Shown here: in pieces, positions 34,552 through 43,546 of the stretch
How positions within the stretch are numbered: position 1 is the first letter of the stretch
Layout: every line of letters begins with the position of its first letter
Assembly (NCBI RefSeq): GCF_963676285.1
Contig: NZ_OY781063.1
Location: forward strand, 2,480,001-2,544,000
Origin: an uncultured Sphaerochaeta sp.
GTDB lineage: Bacteria; Spirochaetota; Spirochaetia; Sphaerochaetales; Sphaerochaetaceae
Reading direction: 5' to 3'
DNA: 64,000 nucleotides
The notes under the pieces: generated by a model
Told to the model about the DNA's origin: nothing
Database searches by the model: none
Seen by the model: the letters and a program-made list of their open reading frames with translations, nothing else
Program-made: the position numbers and the translations under genes

Positions 34552-35523
34552 ATGAATCTAATGAAAAAGTGTTTGATGATTTCCTTGATTTCAATCATGG
34601 CTCTCTCCTTCGGTTTTGCGCAGGGAGAGAAAGAAGCAAGTGGGGCTGCAAGGCCTGCTTTTATCTCAATCGGAACTGCCTCTGCAGCAGGAGCCTATTA
34701 TCCAATCGGTGTTGCCTTGGCTGATGTCTGGAACAAGACATTGCCGGGTACCCGCTTCAGTTCCCAAGAGACTGGCGGAAGTGTTGCAAACCTCAATATG
34801 ATCGCCAGTGGAGAGTTGGAGATGGGCATGTCCAATGAGAACGTTGCCTACACTGCAGGGCTTGGACAGGATCCTTTCAAGAATCCAATTGATTTGAAAG
34901 GTGGTTGGATATTGAATAACAGTAACGCAATCATCGTGGCGATGGGAGATTCTGGGATTACCAGCGTTTCACAGTTAAAGGGAAAGAAAGTATCACTCGG
35001 CGCTCCTGGCTCCTCTGCAAACGTCTTTGGAGAACTCATTCTGGCTTCCGAGGGACTGGAGAAGGGCGACTATGAGCAGGTGTTCATGGGCTGGCAGGAA
35101 TCGGCAGATGCAATGAATGATGGATTTATTGATGCTGCACTGATGGTTGGTGGTCAACCATTCCCAGCAGTTACCTCTCTTTCGGTCAGATCTGATGTAC
35201 AGGTGCTCACCTTCAATACAAAGCGCTTCCGCGAGTTGAGTAGCTACCCATATGCTACCGACAAGATTCCTGCAGATATGTATGACATGAAACAGGATGG
35301 CGATTCAGTAATCATTCGTTCGGTTGTATACATCAGTCCAGATCTCTCTGATGAGATCGTATATGACATGGTTAAGCAGGTATTTGAGAATATCCCAACG
35401 CTTGTCTCTGCACACCCCTCCGCTTCTGGAACCCGTCTGTTCTCTGAAGAGGCTGCAAAGGATATCAGTCTTGAAATCCATCCTGGCGTAATCCGCTATG
35501 CAACAGAAGTAGGTGAATGGTAA
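34552..35523 (+). CDS. TAXI-family TRAP transporter solute-binding protein
   Basis: Secreted binding protein of 323 aa for a TRAP importer. The signal peptide ends in FGFAQGEKEA, the same ending as the sugar-binding proteins at 7170 and 54116. TAXI hallmarks are ISIGTASAAGAYYPIG, ETGGSVANLNMI, and LKGKKVSLGAPGSSANV. AAGGAG precedes the ATG by 8 nt. It is the first gene of the operon and its stop overlaps the permease start. TAXI proteins generally bind organic acids, and the neighbouring LigI/GalBCD-like genes point to a tricarboxylate such as PDC. Confidence 0.92.
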   Translation: MNLMKKCLMISLISIMALSFGFAQGEKEASGAARPAFISIGTASAAGAYYPIGVALADVWNKTLPGTRFSSQETGGSVANLNMIASGELEMGMSNENVAYTAGLGQDPFKNPIDLKGGWILNNSNAIIVAMGDSGITSVSQLKGKKVSLGAPGSSANVFGELILASEGLEKGDYEQVFMGWQESADAMNDGFIDAALMVGGQPFPAVTSLSVRSDVQVLTFNTKRFRELSSYPYATDKIPADMYDMKQDGDSVIIRSVVYISPDLSDEIVYDMVKQVFENIPTLVSAHPSASGTRLFSEEAAKDISLEIHPGVIRYATEVGEW

Positions 35524-37400
35524 TGACAAAATTTCGTGAAACAGTAGCAAAGGTATCATGGTTGCTGACCTTGGTGTTCATCACTTTTGTTCAGCCACTG
35601 TATCTCCTTCCGATCGAGCAACAGCTTCCAATTACCCTGATGCTCGTCATGATTGGCCTCTTTTATCATAGGCCGTTCATAAAGGTGAAGGAGGAGAAGG
35701 GAAAGCAAGGTTCTATCCCAATGCTGATCCTCGACTCAGTATTCGTCGTTGCAGCGATTGTGGTAGGTCTCTACATCACACTCAACTATCATGCCATCAT
35801 CTACCGACAGGGAGCGTTCACTGGGATGGATGCAGTAATCTCTGTTGTTGCAGTGGTACTGGTATTTGATGCAGTGAGAAGAGCTGTAGGTTGGCCACTG
35901 ACCATTGTGTGTCTTGTTGCGCTTGCTTATGCACTTCTTGGAAGATTGATGCCGGGAGCTCTGTTTCACCGGGGGTATTCAGTAAATAGAATTTCCCTCC
36001 AGCTTGCCCTGAGTTATTCCGGAATCTACGGAATACCCCTGCAGATCATGGTTCGTTACGTGATTCTCTTCATCGTATTTGGAGCATTGTTGCAGGTAAG
36101 CGGGGCAGCTGATTTCTTGGTCAGATTCTCTACATCTTTCGCTGGTAGGTATACCGGTGGGCTTGGAAAGGTCGCTGTTGTTGCAAGTGGACTGGTTGGT
36201 AGTATCTCTGGAAGTGCTGCCGGCAATGTTGCTACAACGGGAAGTGTCACAATTCCTGCCATGAAAGGGTCCGGCTATGAACCTCACCTGGCTGCTTCGG
36301 TTGAGGCGGTTGCCTCAACCGGTGGGCAGATAATGCCACCGATCATGGGGGCAGCGGCATTCCTTATGGCCGATTACTTGGGTATTCCTTATATCCAGGT
36401 GGTGAAGGCTGCAGTCATTCCTGCTTTCCTGTACTTTTTCAGCGCAGGGGCTGCGATTGACATCTATGCCAGGTCAAAAGGGATTGTAGGCTTGCCGAAG
36501 GACAAGATTCCTCCCTTCTGGAATGTGATTAAAACCGGATGGGTATTCCTCGCATTGATTCTATTGGTCTATGGAATGCTGATTGCAGGGGCCTCTCCGA
36601 CCTTGGCAGCTTTTGCTGGTACCATGGCGGCAGCTCTGCTGATTGTCGTGAGACGAGTAGGGCTTAAGGCTCTTATCGACGCACTGTATGATGGGGCTCA
36701 ATCTGCTGCCAAACTGTGTGCAGTGACAGCAGGAGCAGGTATTGTGGTGGGAATCATCCAGTTGACTGGGCTGGGAGCCCAGCTTGCCAGCTTCATGGTT
36801 GAAGTGTCACAAGGGCATGTGTTTGTACTGCTCATTCTGGTTATGTTTGCATCAATCATCATGGGCATGGGTATGCCTACCACGGTAGTGTATGTCCTGC
36901 TCGCAGCCTTGGTCGCTCCGGCATTGGTTGCACTTGGTATTGATGTGGTTGGAGCACACTTTTTCTTCTTCTATTTTGGTGTCCTGGCTGCTATCACGCC
37001 ACCGGTTGCACTTGCTTCTTATGCAGCTGCCTCAATTGCAAAGAGTGATTTTGACAAGACAGGTTGGACAGCATTCAAGATGGCCCTACCGGCTTTCATT
37101 GTTCCGTTCTTCTTTGTCATGAACCCGGCCCTTTTGATGAATGGCTCGGTGCTGGAAATCATTTATGCTTCCTTTACCTCCGCGATAGGGGTATGGATGA
37201 TTTCGGTAGCAACCATGAACTATTTCAGGGGAAAACTTCCCCTCTGGGCAAGAGCTGTGATTATCCTCGGGGCGATATTGCTCATTGGCCATAGTTTGGT
37301 TACCGATATCGCAGGGTACTTGGTGCTTGCAGGTTTGATCTTCTTTGGAATGAGGAGAAAGCAAGTACCTCCAAAGCAGTCTGAACCTTTGAAAGCGTAA
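35523..37400 (+). CDS. TRAP transporter fused permease (4TM + 12TM)
   Basis: Integral membrane protein of 625 aa in which the small (DctQ-like) and large (DctM-like) TRAP subunits are fused, the usual form for TAXI systems. The large domain has GLVGSISGSAAGNVATTGSVTIPAM-type loops (LVGSISGSAAGNVATTGS), GGQIMPPIMGAAAF and GMGMPTTVVYVLLAAL. It imports the ligand with an ion gradient. An ATG at 35517 is also possible. 35523 was chosen because it forms TAATG with the upstream stop and AGGTGA sits 7 nt before it. Confidence 0.92.
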   Translation: MTKFRETVAKVSWLLTLVFITFVQPLYLLPIEQQLPITLMLVMIGLFYHRPFIKVKEEKGKQGSIPMLILDSVFVVAAIVVGLYITLNYHAIIYRQGAFTGMDAVISVVAVVLVFDAVRRAVGWPLTIVCLVALAYALLGRLMPGALFHRGYSVNRISLQLALSYSGIYGIPLQIMVRYVILFIVFGALLQVSGAADFLVRFSTSFAGRYTGGLGKVAVVASGLVGSISGSAAGNVATTGSVTIPAMKGSGYEPHLAASVEAVASTGGQIMPPIMGAAAFLMADYLGIPYIQVVKAAVIPAFLYFFSAGAAIDIYARSKGIVGLPKDKIPPFWNVIKTGWVFLALILLVYGMLIAGASPTLAAFAGTMAAALLIVVRRVGLKALIDALYDGAQSAAKLCAVTAGAGIVVGIIQLTGLGAQLASFMVEVSQGHVFVLLILVMFASIIMGMGMPTTVVYVLLAALVAPALVALGIDVVGAHFFFFYFGVLAAITPPVALASYAAASIAKSDFDKTGWTAFKMALPAFIVPFFFVMNPALLMNGSVLEIIYASFTSAIGVWMISVATMNYFRGKLPLWARAVIILGAILLIGHSLVTDIAGYLVLAGLIFFGMRRKQVPPKQSEPLKA

Positions 37401-37463
37401 AGGAAAAAGAGTTTTCATTGGAAAATACATGCATGGAAATCAATAGAACAAGGAGAGAGTACT

Positions 37464-38333
37464 ATGGTCTCACCAGGATATATTCCGTTTCACCCAAATC
37501 CAAGCAAGCCAGAATTTACGCTGCCGAAAGGTTCCGTTGATTCCCATTGCCATGTCTTTGGACCAGGAGATGTGTTCCCCTATGCTGCTACAAGCAGCTA
37601 TGTACCGGTTGACGCTCCCAAGGAGTTGCTCTTCGATCGACATAAACACCTCGGAATTGATCGCGCTGTCATTGTACAAGCCAGCTGCCATGGGACTGAT
37701 AACCGAGCCATGATCGATGCATTGAAAACAGCCGGAGAAACGTACCGAGGGATTGCAATCGTCAATTCCGAGATAACTGAGGCTGAACTCAAGGCAATGG
37801 ATGAAGTGGGGGTAAGAGGTGTTCGTTTCAATTTTGTAAAACGCTTGAAGGCCCGTCAGCCAATCGAGACTCGGATGAAGATCCTTGAGAAGATCAAAGA
37901 ACTTCCCTGGCATCTGGTAGTGTACTTTGAACCGGCGGATCTTGCAGAGATCAAGGATTTTCTTATGGAGGTCCCTGTACCTGTGGTCATAGACCATATG
38001 GGGTGTATTCCTTCTGACAAGGGAGCACAGAGCAAGGAGTTTGAGGAACTTGCAGAGTTGCTGAAAGATGACCGGTTCTGGATAAAGGTAAGTTGTCCCG
38101 AGAGATTCAGTAAGCAAGGACCACCATATCTTGATATGGATGAAGTAGCCTCAGAGTTGATCAGGATGATTCCCGACAGAGTACTCTGGGGCACAGACTG
38201 GCCACACCCGAATATGAAGAAGGAAGCACCGGATGATGGGATACTGGTGGACAGGATTGCAAGGATTTGTCCTGATGAACAGCAGCAAAAGGCGCTGTTG
38301 ATCGAGAACCCAACCCGCTTGTATTGGGGTTGA
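37464..38333 (+). CDS. ligI: 2-pyrone-4,6-dicarboxylate lactonase-like amidohydrolase
   Basis: Amidohydrolase-superfamily protein of 289 aa with the LigI pattern VDSHCHVFGPGDVFPYA (metal HxH), VIVQASCHGTDNRAMIDAL, RGVRFNF, a VVIDHMG block and the catalytic Asp in VLWGTDWPHPN. LigI hydrolyses 2-pyrone-4,6-dicarboxylate (PDC) to 4-oxalomesaconate. AAGGAG lies about 10 nt upstream of the ATG. It follows the TRAP permease and precedes a GalB-like gene, and this ordered context is the main support for the exact reaction. Other lactonases of this group exist, for example for sugar acid lactones. Confidence 0.82.
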   Translation: MVSPGYIPFHPNPSKPEFTLPKGSVDSHCHVFGPGDVFPYAATSSYVPVDAPKELLFDRHKHLGIDRAVIVQASCHGTDNRAMIDALKTAGETYRGIAIVNSEITEAELKAMDEVGVRGVRFNFVKRLKARQPIETRMKILEKIKELPWHLVVYFEPADLAEIKDFLMEVPVPVVIDHMGCIPSDKGAQSKEFEELAELLKDDRFWIKVSCPERFSKQGPPYLDMDEVASELIRMIPDRVLWGTDWPHPNMKKEAPDDGILVDRIARICPDEQQQKALLIENPTRLYWG

Positions 38334-38359
38334 TGTATTGAATGATTGAGAGGAATAGT

Positions 38360-39094
38360 ATGAGTAACGATAAAAGCGCTCTAGTCATGAGTGCACATGC
38401 AGCAGATTTTGTTTGGAGAGCTGGTGGAGCGATTGCCCTGCACCAGAAGGCAGGCTATGATGTCACTGTTGTCTGTCTCAGTTATGGAGAACGAGGTGAA
38501 AGTGCCAAGTATTGGAAGAAGGGAGATGTGACAATCGATCAGGTAAAAAGTGAGAGAAGGAAAGAGTCGGAGGCGGCAGCAAAGGCGCTGAATGTCCACG
38601 ATATCCAATTCTTCGACCTTGGTGACTATCCCCTTGAAATGGACAGAGAAGCGAAATACCGACTTGTTGATGTCATCAGGAAGGTTCAGCCGGATTTCAT
38701 GATGAGCCACTCCTTCTATGATCCGTACAACACGGACCATGCATATGTAACCAAAGCACTTCTTGAGTGCAGGATGATTGCTCAGGCTTGGGGGCATAAT
38801 CCGGGAGAGAAGATCCTTGGGGCACCCCAGGTGTATCTCTTCGAACCACACCAGACTGAGCAGATGCAGTGGAAGCCAGATGTTTTCCTTGATATCACAG
38901 AAGTGTGGGATCAGAAGCGAGCAGCAATTGAGTGCATGCAGGGCCAAGAGCATCTTTGGACCTACTACACCAATCTGGCACAAAATAGGGCAAACCATTT
39001 CAGACGGAATTCCGGGGGACAGGCTGGCGGAAAAGATGCCAAATATGCAGAGGGGTTCCAATCGGTATTCCCTCGAACAGTGTCCTCTTTGTAG
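38360..39094 (+). CDS. galB: 4-oxalomesaconate hydratase-like PIG-L family protein
   Basis: Protein of 244 aa of the LmbE/PIG-L metal-hydrolase fold. As in Pseudomonas GalB the usual PHPDDE is replaced by SAHAADFVWRAGG. The third metal ligand is His in YNTDHAYVTKAL, and SYGERGESAKYWKKGD is another family block. GalB hydrates 4-oxalomesaconate to 4-carboxy-4-hydroxy-2-oxoadipate. The ATG at 38342 was passed over for 38360, which has GAGAGGAA at 7 nt. It sits directly between LigI-like and GalD/GalC-like genes, which makes a sugar-deacetylase role unlikely. Confidence 0.8.
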   Translation: MSNDKSALVMSAHAADFVWRAGGAIALHQKAGYDVTVVCLSYGERGESAKYWKKGDVTIDQVKSERRKESEAAAKALNVHDIQFFDLGDYPLEMDREAKYRLVDVIRKVQPDFMMSHSFYDPYNTDHAYVTKALLECRMIAQAWGHNPGEKILGAPQVYLFEPHQTEQMQWKPDVFLDITEVWDQKRAAIECMQGQEHLWTYYTNLAQNRANHFRRNSGGQAGGKDAKYAEGFQSVFPRTVSSL

Positions 39095-39148
39095 AATAAG
39101 TAGGATGTTGGAATTGTTGTATAAACCAGTAGAATAAACGGAGAGTAT

Positions 39149-39796
39149 ATGAAAGGTAATGGTCCCTCAGCAGCAGTATATGAAAGTCTTAAGAAAAAGA
39201 TTGAAGCAGGCTCATTGTCTCCAAGTGAAAATCTCCGGGAAGTGGAACTGGCAAATCAGTACAAGGTAAGTCGGAATACTATCAAGAAGGCACTCTTGAT
39301 GTTGGAACGGGATACCCTGGTTACCATTGAGCAGAATAAGGGAGCGAAAGTTCGCTCCTACTCGCTTGACGAGGTACTGGATTTCCTGGAACTAAGGAGT
39401 GTGCTTGAAGGGTTTATCATCCGGCTTGCCTGTGCAGTTTTGAGTGAGTCTGATATTGAGAATATGAAACGTATTCTGGATACGATGAGAGTACTGAAGG
39501 AAAAGCAGGAACTGGTTTCCTACTCTCAACACAACCAGAAGTTTCATCAGGTAATCTATGATGCTTGTCCCAACAAGACTGCAACCAGCCTGCTCATGAA
39601 TCTCAAGAACCAGATGAAGAAGTACAATACCAAGACTATCCTGATTCCCAAGCGATCTGATCAGTCCTTCGGTGAACATGAGGCCATCTTTGAAGCAGTC
39701 AAGAATCATAACTGTCAGGAAGCAGAAGCCTTGATGATCATCCACATCATGAATGTCCGGAAGGTGTTTCAGGAAAACTACCAGCTCCTGTTATAG
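39149..39796 (+). CDS. GntR-family (FCD domain) transcriptional regulator
   Basis: Regulator of 215 aa with an N-terminal winged helix (LREVELANQYKVSRNTIKKALLML) and an all-helical C-terminal FCD domain with likely metal ligands (HNQKFHQVIYDAC, the second His in GEHEAIF). FCD regulators commonly sense carboxylic acids. Located inside the catabolic operon, it likely controls the promoter at 34496 through the TTGTTCAACAA site and responds to the imported acid or its product. GGAGAG precedes the ATG. Confidence 0.87.
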   Translation: MKGNGPSAAVYESLKKKIEAGSLSPSENLREVELANQYKVSRNTIKKALLMLERDTLVTIEQNKGAKVRSYSLDEVLDFLELRSVLEGFIIRLACAVLSESDIENMKRILDTMRVLKEKQELVSYSQHNQKFHQVIYDACPNKTATSLLMNLKNQMKKYNTKTILIPKRSDQSFGEHEAIFEAVKNHNCQEAEALMIIHIMNVRKVFQENYQLLL

Positions 39797-39810
39797 GAAA
39801 GGAAACAGTA

Positions 39811-40905
39811 ATGCAGAAAGCAATTCCCTATATGCATATCCGGGGAGGGAGTTCCAAGGGGCTCTTCTTCAACGCCGGTGATCTTCCGCAGAATATGGAA
39901 GAGAAAGATAAAATCCTCATTGCCGCCATGTGCGGGAGAGGTCCTGCAGATGTGAGACAGATCGACGGTTTGGGTGGAGCAGACCCGCTCACAAGCAAGG
40001 TTGGTATCGTCTCCCTCTCAAAGAGGGATGATGCAGACCTTGAGTATGAATTTGTCCAGATAGTCCTCGGTGAAGGGAAGGCTGACAGAACCCAGAATTG
40101 TGGCAATATTCTCTCCGGAGTTGTCCCCTTCGCACTGGAAACAGGCATGCTCCCTTCCCAGGATCCAATCACAGAATACCGGGTTTTTATGGTGAACAGC
40201 GAATCGCTTTGCAAGGTAAGAGTCTCAACACCGAATGGGAAGATTACCTATGCTGGGGATGCTGCAATTGATGGAGTACCTGGAACATCCGCACCGATCA
40301 GTTGCTTGTATGAAGGCATAACAGGAGCAACCTGTGGAGCATTGCTGCCTACAGGGAACAAAATCGATATCATTGACGATATCCCTGTCACCTGTCTCGA
40401 TAACGGGATGCCGGTTGTGCTTATTCGAGCAGAAGATCTTGGCAAGAGTGGATATGAGACTCCCGATGAACTTTCTGATGACCTTGAACTCAAGCAGCGC
40501 CTTGAGAGCATCAGGCTGAAAGCAGGGCATATGATGAACCTGGGAGATGTACGTGAGAAAGTTGTTCCCAAGATGACACTCATAGCCCCCCCGCGAGCTG
40601 GAGGAATAGTTTCCACAAGAAGTTTTATTCCCCATCGGGTCCATGCTGCCGTTGGAGTCCTTGCAGCGGTCACTGTAGCAACGGGCTGTCTGGTACCTGG
40701 AACCGTTGCAGAGAAGGTAGCAGTACTACCAGAACAGTACACAGGTGATTCATACCTTGTAGAACACCCTTCGGGGAGCATCGGGGTAAGCCTTGAACTT
40801 GAGACAGGGGCAGATATCCCCATCGTCAAGAGTGCAGGAGTTATTCGAACTGCACGCTCTCTCAGCCGTGGAGAACTATTACTACCAGAAGAGGATAATG
40901 TATGA
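39811..40905 (+). CDS. galD: 4-oxalomesaconate tautomerase-like protein (PrpF family)
   Basis: Protein of 364 aa with the diaminopimelate-epimerase-like PrpF fold, two related halves. Key blocks are IRGGSSKGLFF at the start, GLGGADPLTSKVGIV, NCGNILSGVVPFALE and the second-half SFIPHRVHAAVGVL. GalD interconverts keto and enol forms of 4-oxalomesaconate, while PrpF itself isomerises aconitate. The LigI/GalB/GalC neighbours favour GalD. It starts 14 nt after the GntR gene and overlaps the aldolase start by 4 nt. Confidence 0.82.
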   Translation: MQKAIPYMHIRGGSSKGLFFNAGDLPQNMEEKDKILIAAMCGRGPADVRQIDGLGGADPLTSKVGIVSLSKRDDADLEYEFVQIVLGEGKADRTQNCGNILSGVVPFALETGMLPSQDPITEYRVFMVNSESLCKVRVSTPNGKITYAGDAAIDGVPGTSAPISCLYEGITGATCGALLPTGNKIDIIDDIPVTCLDNGMPVVLIRAEDLGKSGYETPDELSDDLELKQRLESIRLKAGHMMNLGDVREKVVPKMTLIAPPRAGGIVSTRSFIPHRVHAAVGVLAAVTVATGCLVPGTVAEKVAVLPEQYTGDSYLVEHPSGSIGVSLELETGADIPIVKSAGVIRTARSLSRGELLLPEEDNV

Positions 40906-41609
40906 AGACTGTAGCAATTAAGAATATTGAACGTGCAAATAGTGAAACGATAGATGCCCTTGGCAAGCTTGGGGTTGCCACGGTGCATGAATCCCAAGGA
41001 AGGACAGGGTATCTGAAACCCTACATCAGGCCTGTTTATCCACATGCGCAGATAGCGGGAAGTGCTGTCACAGTCTTGCTGCAACCGGGTGATAACTGGA
41101 TGATTCATGTGGCAATGGAACTCTGTAAACCAGGAGATGTGCTCATTGCTGCCTGTACTTCTGATTCCGACAGTGGTTTCTTTGGTGATCTCTTGGCAGA
41201 GTCTGCAATGGCTCGGGGTGTGAGAGGGCTTGTCATTGAAGGTGGGGTGAGGGATACTGCATCCTTCCAGGATATGGGATTCCCCGTATGGTCCAAGGCA
41301 GTAAGTGCACAAGGTACGGTCAAAGAGACCCTCGGTGCGGTCAATATACCCATCGTCTGTGCAGGACAGGTGGTCAATCCCGGTGATGTGGTGGTAGCCG
41401 ATGATGATGGTGTGGTCATTGTAGAGCGCTTGGATGCTGAAAAAGTACTCAAGAAAGGATTGGAGCGTGAGAGGAAGGAAGCAGAGAAACGTGCGATGTT
41501 TGCTGAAGGTACGCTCGGTCTTGATATCTACAACATGCGTCCTCGTTTGCAGGAGAAGGGCCTCGTATACTTGGAGAGCCTAGAGGAATATTATCAGCTA
41601 AAAAGCTAG
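40902..41609 (+). CDS. galC: 4-carboxy-4-hydroxy-2-oxoadipate aldolase-like protein (RraA family)
   Basis: Class II-like divalent-metal aldolase of 235 aa of the RraA fold. The metal and substrate residues lie in VIEGGVRDTASFQDMGFPVW, and the C-terminal PGDVVVADDDGVVIV is conserved. HMG/CHA aldolases split 4-carboxy-4-hydroxy-2-oxoadipate into pyruvate and oxaloacetate, entering central metabolism. It is the last gene of the operon and starts on ATGA overlapping galD. Plain RraA (RNase E inhibitor) is unlikely in this context and the protein is longer. Confidence 0.83.
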   Translation: MKTVAIKNIERANSETIDALGKLGVATVHESQGRTGYLKPYIRPVYPHAQIAGSAVTVLLQPGDNWMIHVAMELCKPGDVLIAACTSDSDSGFFGDLLAESAMARGVRGLVIEGGVRDTASFQDMGFPVWSKAVSAQGTVKETLGAVNIPIVCAGQVVNPGDVVVADDDGVVIVERLDAEKVLKKGLERERKEAEKRAMFAEGTLGLDIYNMRPRLQEKGLVYLESLEEYYQLKS

Positions 41610-41640
41610 CAATAGCATCCATACATCATCAGGGTATTCT

Positions 41641-41669
41641 ACAGGTCGGCCTCCTCGAGACCGACCTGT
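41641..41669. terminator. Strong hairpin between convergent galC-like and trpB genes
   Basis: ACAGGTCGG (41641-41649) pairs perfectly with CCGACCTGT (41661-41669), with inner CTC/GAG. There is no T-run on either side, so it could stop polymerase weakly from both directions or protect mRNA ends. Confidence 0.6.
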
Positions 41670-41697
41670 ATTAATGATAGCAGATGAATAATACTCG

Positions 41698-42981
41698 TTA
41701 TGATTTCTTGATATGGGAGAGGAACTCCTCAAACCCATTCTCCTTGCCCGTTGGTTCATACTCAACCAAGGGGTAGTGTTCCAAGACATAGTCAATATCC
41801 TTGTCACCACGACCTGAGAGGTTTACCAGAATTATCTCATCCTTCTCCATGGTCTTTGCAAGCTTGATGGCGTGAGCAACAGCGTGGCTCGATTCCAGGG
41901 CTGGGATAATGCCTTCCATTCTGCTCAGTCCGTAAAAAGCCTCGACAGCCTCATGGTCGGTTGCACTATCATAGTTGACTCTCCCGATGGTTTGCAGGTA
42001 ACTGTGCTGTGGACCAACGCCAGGATAATCCAAGCCACTGGCAATGGAGTAGACAGGAAGTGGTTCCCCACTCTCATCCTGCAATAAGAGACTCTTGAAT
42101 CCATGTAAGATGCCTACCTTGCCTTTGGTAATGGTTGCTGCATGGTCTGGGGTATCCAGCCCTTTTCCAGCTGGTTCAACTCCGTAGAGCGCAACCTCGG
42201 TGTCTTCGAGGAAGGCACTGAAGATGCCCATAGCATTCGATCCACCCCCTACACAAGCAACTACCGCTTCAGGGAGACGGCCGGCCAACTCTTGAATCTG
42301 TGACTTTGCCTCGATTCCCACTACACTCTGGAAATCCCTCACCATCATGGGGAAGGGGTGGGGGCCCACCACAGAGCCTATGCAGTAGATTTGGGTATCG
42401 GGGTCTTTCAGATATGCTTCAAAAGCTGCATCCACTGCATCCTTGAGTGTTTTTGTTCCTCTGGTAACCTCAATAACCTGGGCACCTAGAATCTTCATCC
42501 TGCTTACATTGGGAGCTTCTTTCTTGATGTCTACCTCTCCCATGTAGATGTCACACTCAAGTCCAAGCAGAGCAGCTGCAGTTGCAAGGGCAACTCCGTG
42601 TTGTCCTGCTCCAGTTTCAGCGATGACCTTCTTCTTGCCCAGTTTCTTGGCAAGAAACACTTCTCCAATACAGTGGTTGATCTTGTGAGCACCAGTATGG
42701 TTCAGGTCTTCTCGTTTGAGATAAATCTGTGCCCCACCAACCGCTTCGCTGAGGCGCTTTGCATGATAGACAGGACTGGGCCTTCCAACATAGTGTCTCT
42801 GGAGGTAGGAAAGTTCCTCGAGAAATGCAGGGTCCTGAACAATTTCTTCATAGGCTTGAGTAATCTCATCCATAACCGTTTGTAGCTGTGGAGGAATGTA
42901 TGCTCCTCCGAATTCCCCGAAACGACCATCTGAGTCAGGTAGGTTTGTAGTGTTGATCTCTTTGGTAAGCATGTTTTGCAT
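41698..42981 (-). CDS. trpB: Tryptophan synthase beta chain (orphan)
   Basis: PLP enzyme of 427 aa making L-tryptophan from indole and serine. It has [15 protein letters not shown], the PLP Lys in HTGAHKINH (K100), [16 protein letters not shown] for phosphate binding and GRGDKD near the end. The sequence is the standard TrpB1 type with the COMM region and about 30 extra residues. No trpA or other trp gene is next to it. It may salvage indole, or trpA lies elsewhere. AAGGAG precedes the ATG by 7 nt. Confidence 0.93.
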   Translation of the reverse strand: MQNMLTKEINTTNLPDSDGRFGEFGGAYIPPQLQTVMDEITQAYEEIVQDPAFLEELSYLQRHYVGRPSPVYHAKRLSEAVGGAQIYLKREDLNHTGAHKINHCIGEVFLAKKLGKKKVIAETGAGQHGVALATAAALLGLECDIYMGEVDIKKEAPNVSRMKILGAQVIEVTRGTKTLKDAVDAAFEAYLKDPDTQIYCIGSVVGPHPFPMMVRDFQSVVGIEAKSQIQELAGRLPEAVVACVGGGSNAMGIFSAFLEDTEVALYGVEPAGKGLDTPDHAATITKGKVGILHGFKSLLLQDESGEPLPVYSIASGLDYPGVGPQHSYLQTIGRVNYDSATDHEAVEAFYGLSRMEGIIPALESSHAVAHAIKLAKTMEKDEIILVNLSGRGDKDIDYVLEHYPLVEYEPTGKENGFEEFLSHIKKS

Positions 42982-43073
42982 TGGATATCTCCTTGTGTTG
43001 GGTGTGATGTTACTATAAGCAGAAACAACCTGTCAACACAAATTGACCAAGTTTCTCCAAAAAGAATCATGGA

Positions 43074-43108
43074 AGGAAAAAATAACCCACAGAGACATGC
43101 CCTGTGGG
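43074..43108 (-). terminator. Rho-independent terminator of trxA
   Basis: CCCACAG (43086-43092) and CTGTGGG (43102-43108) form a 7-bp stem. On the minus strand it is followed by TTATTTTTT. It lies 22 nt after the thioredoxin stop. Confidence 0.9.
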
Positions 43109-43129
43109 TTTGTGTGATTTCGTTCAGGC

Positions 43130-43441
43130 CTAGAGGCCGAGAGCCTTCTTCACAGCATTTGCGTCACGTACGCCAATTGCCTTGTCTGCAACCTTGCCGT
43201 CCTTGTAGAAGAGCAAAGTGGGAATGGACTGCACGCCAAAGGTCATGGCCAGTTCGCCTTCCTCATCAACATTCACTTTGACGACCTTCAATTTGCCATC
43301 CATTTCTTTGTCGAGCTGATCAAGGATGGGGCCCTGCATTCGGCAAGGACCGCACCATGGTGCCCAGAAATCAACTACAACGGGAACATCACTTTTCAAA
43401 ACTTCAGCTTCATATGTGCTCTTTGTTACATTCTTAACCAT
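43130..43441 (-). CDS. trxA: Thioredoxin
   Basis: Small redox protein of 103 aa reducing protein disulfides. The active site is WAPWCGPCRM with C30/C33, the cis-Pro loop is QSIPTLLFYKDG, and VDEEGELAMTFGV is the usual central part. It is a single-gene transcript with its own terminator, divergent from the dipeptidase. No thioredoxin reductase is adjacent. Confidence 0.96.
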   Translation of the reverse strand: MVKNVTKSTYEAEVLKSDVPVVVDFWAPWCGPCRMQGPILDQLDKEMDGKLKVVKVNVDEEGELAMTFGVQSIPTLLFYKDGKVADKAIGVRDANAVKKALGL

Positions 43442-43546
43442 CTTAAACTCCTATTCTGTACGTTTACTACGTTTTGTGTTTCTTGTATTGTATGATTAAC
43501 ATACTACAATTATTTGCTATCGGCAACTACCCGGGAGAACTTTTTT

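Noticed and set aside
40248..41312. 354-codon open frame on the minus strand
   Set aside because: It is the antisense shadow of the galD- and galC-like genes with a Ser/Arg/Pro-rich, low-complexity translation.
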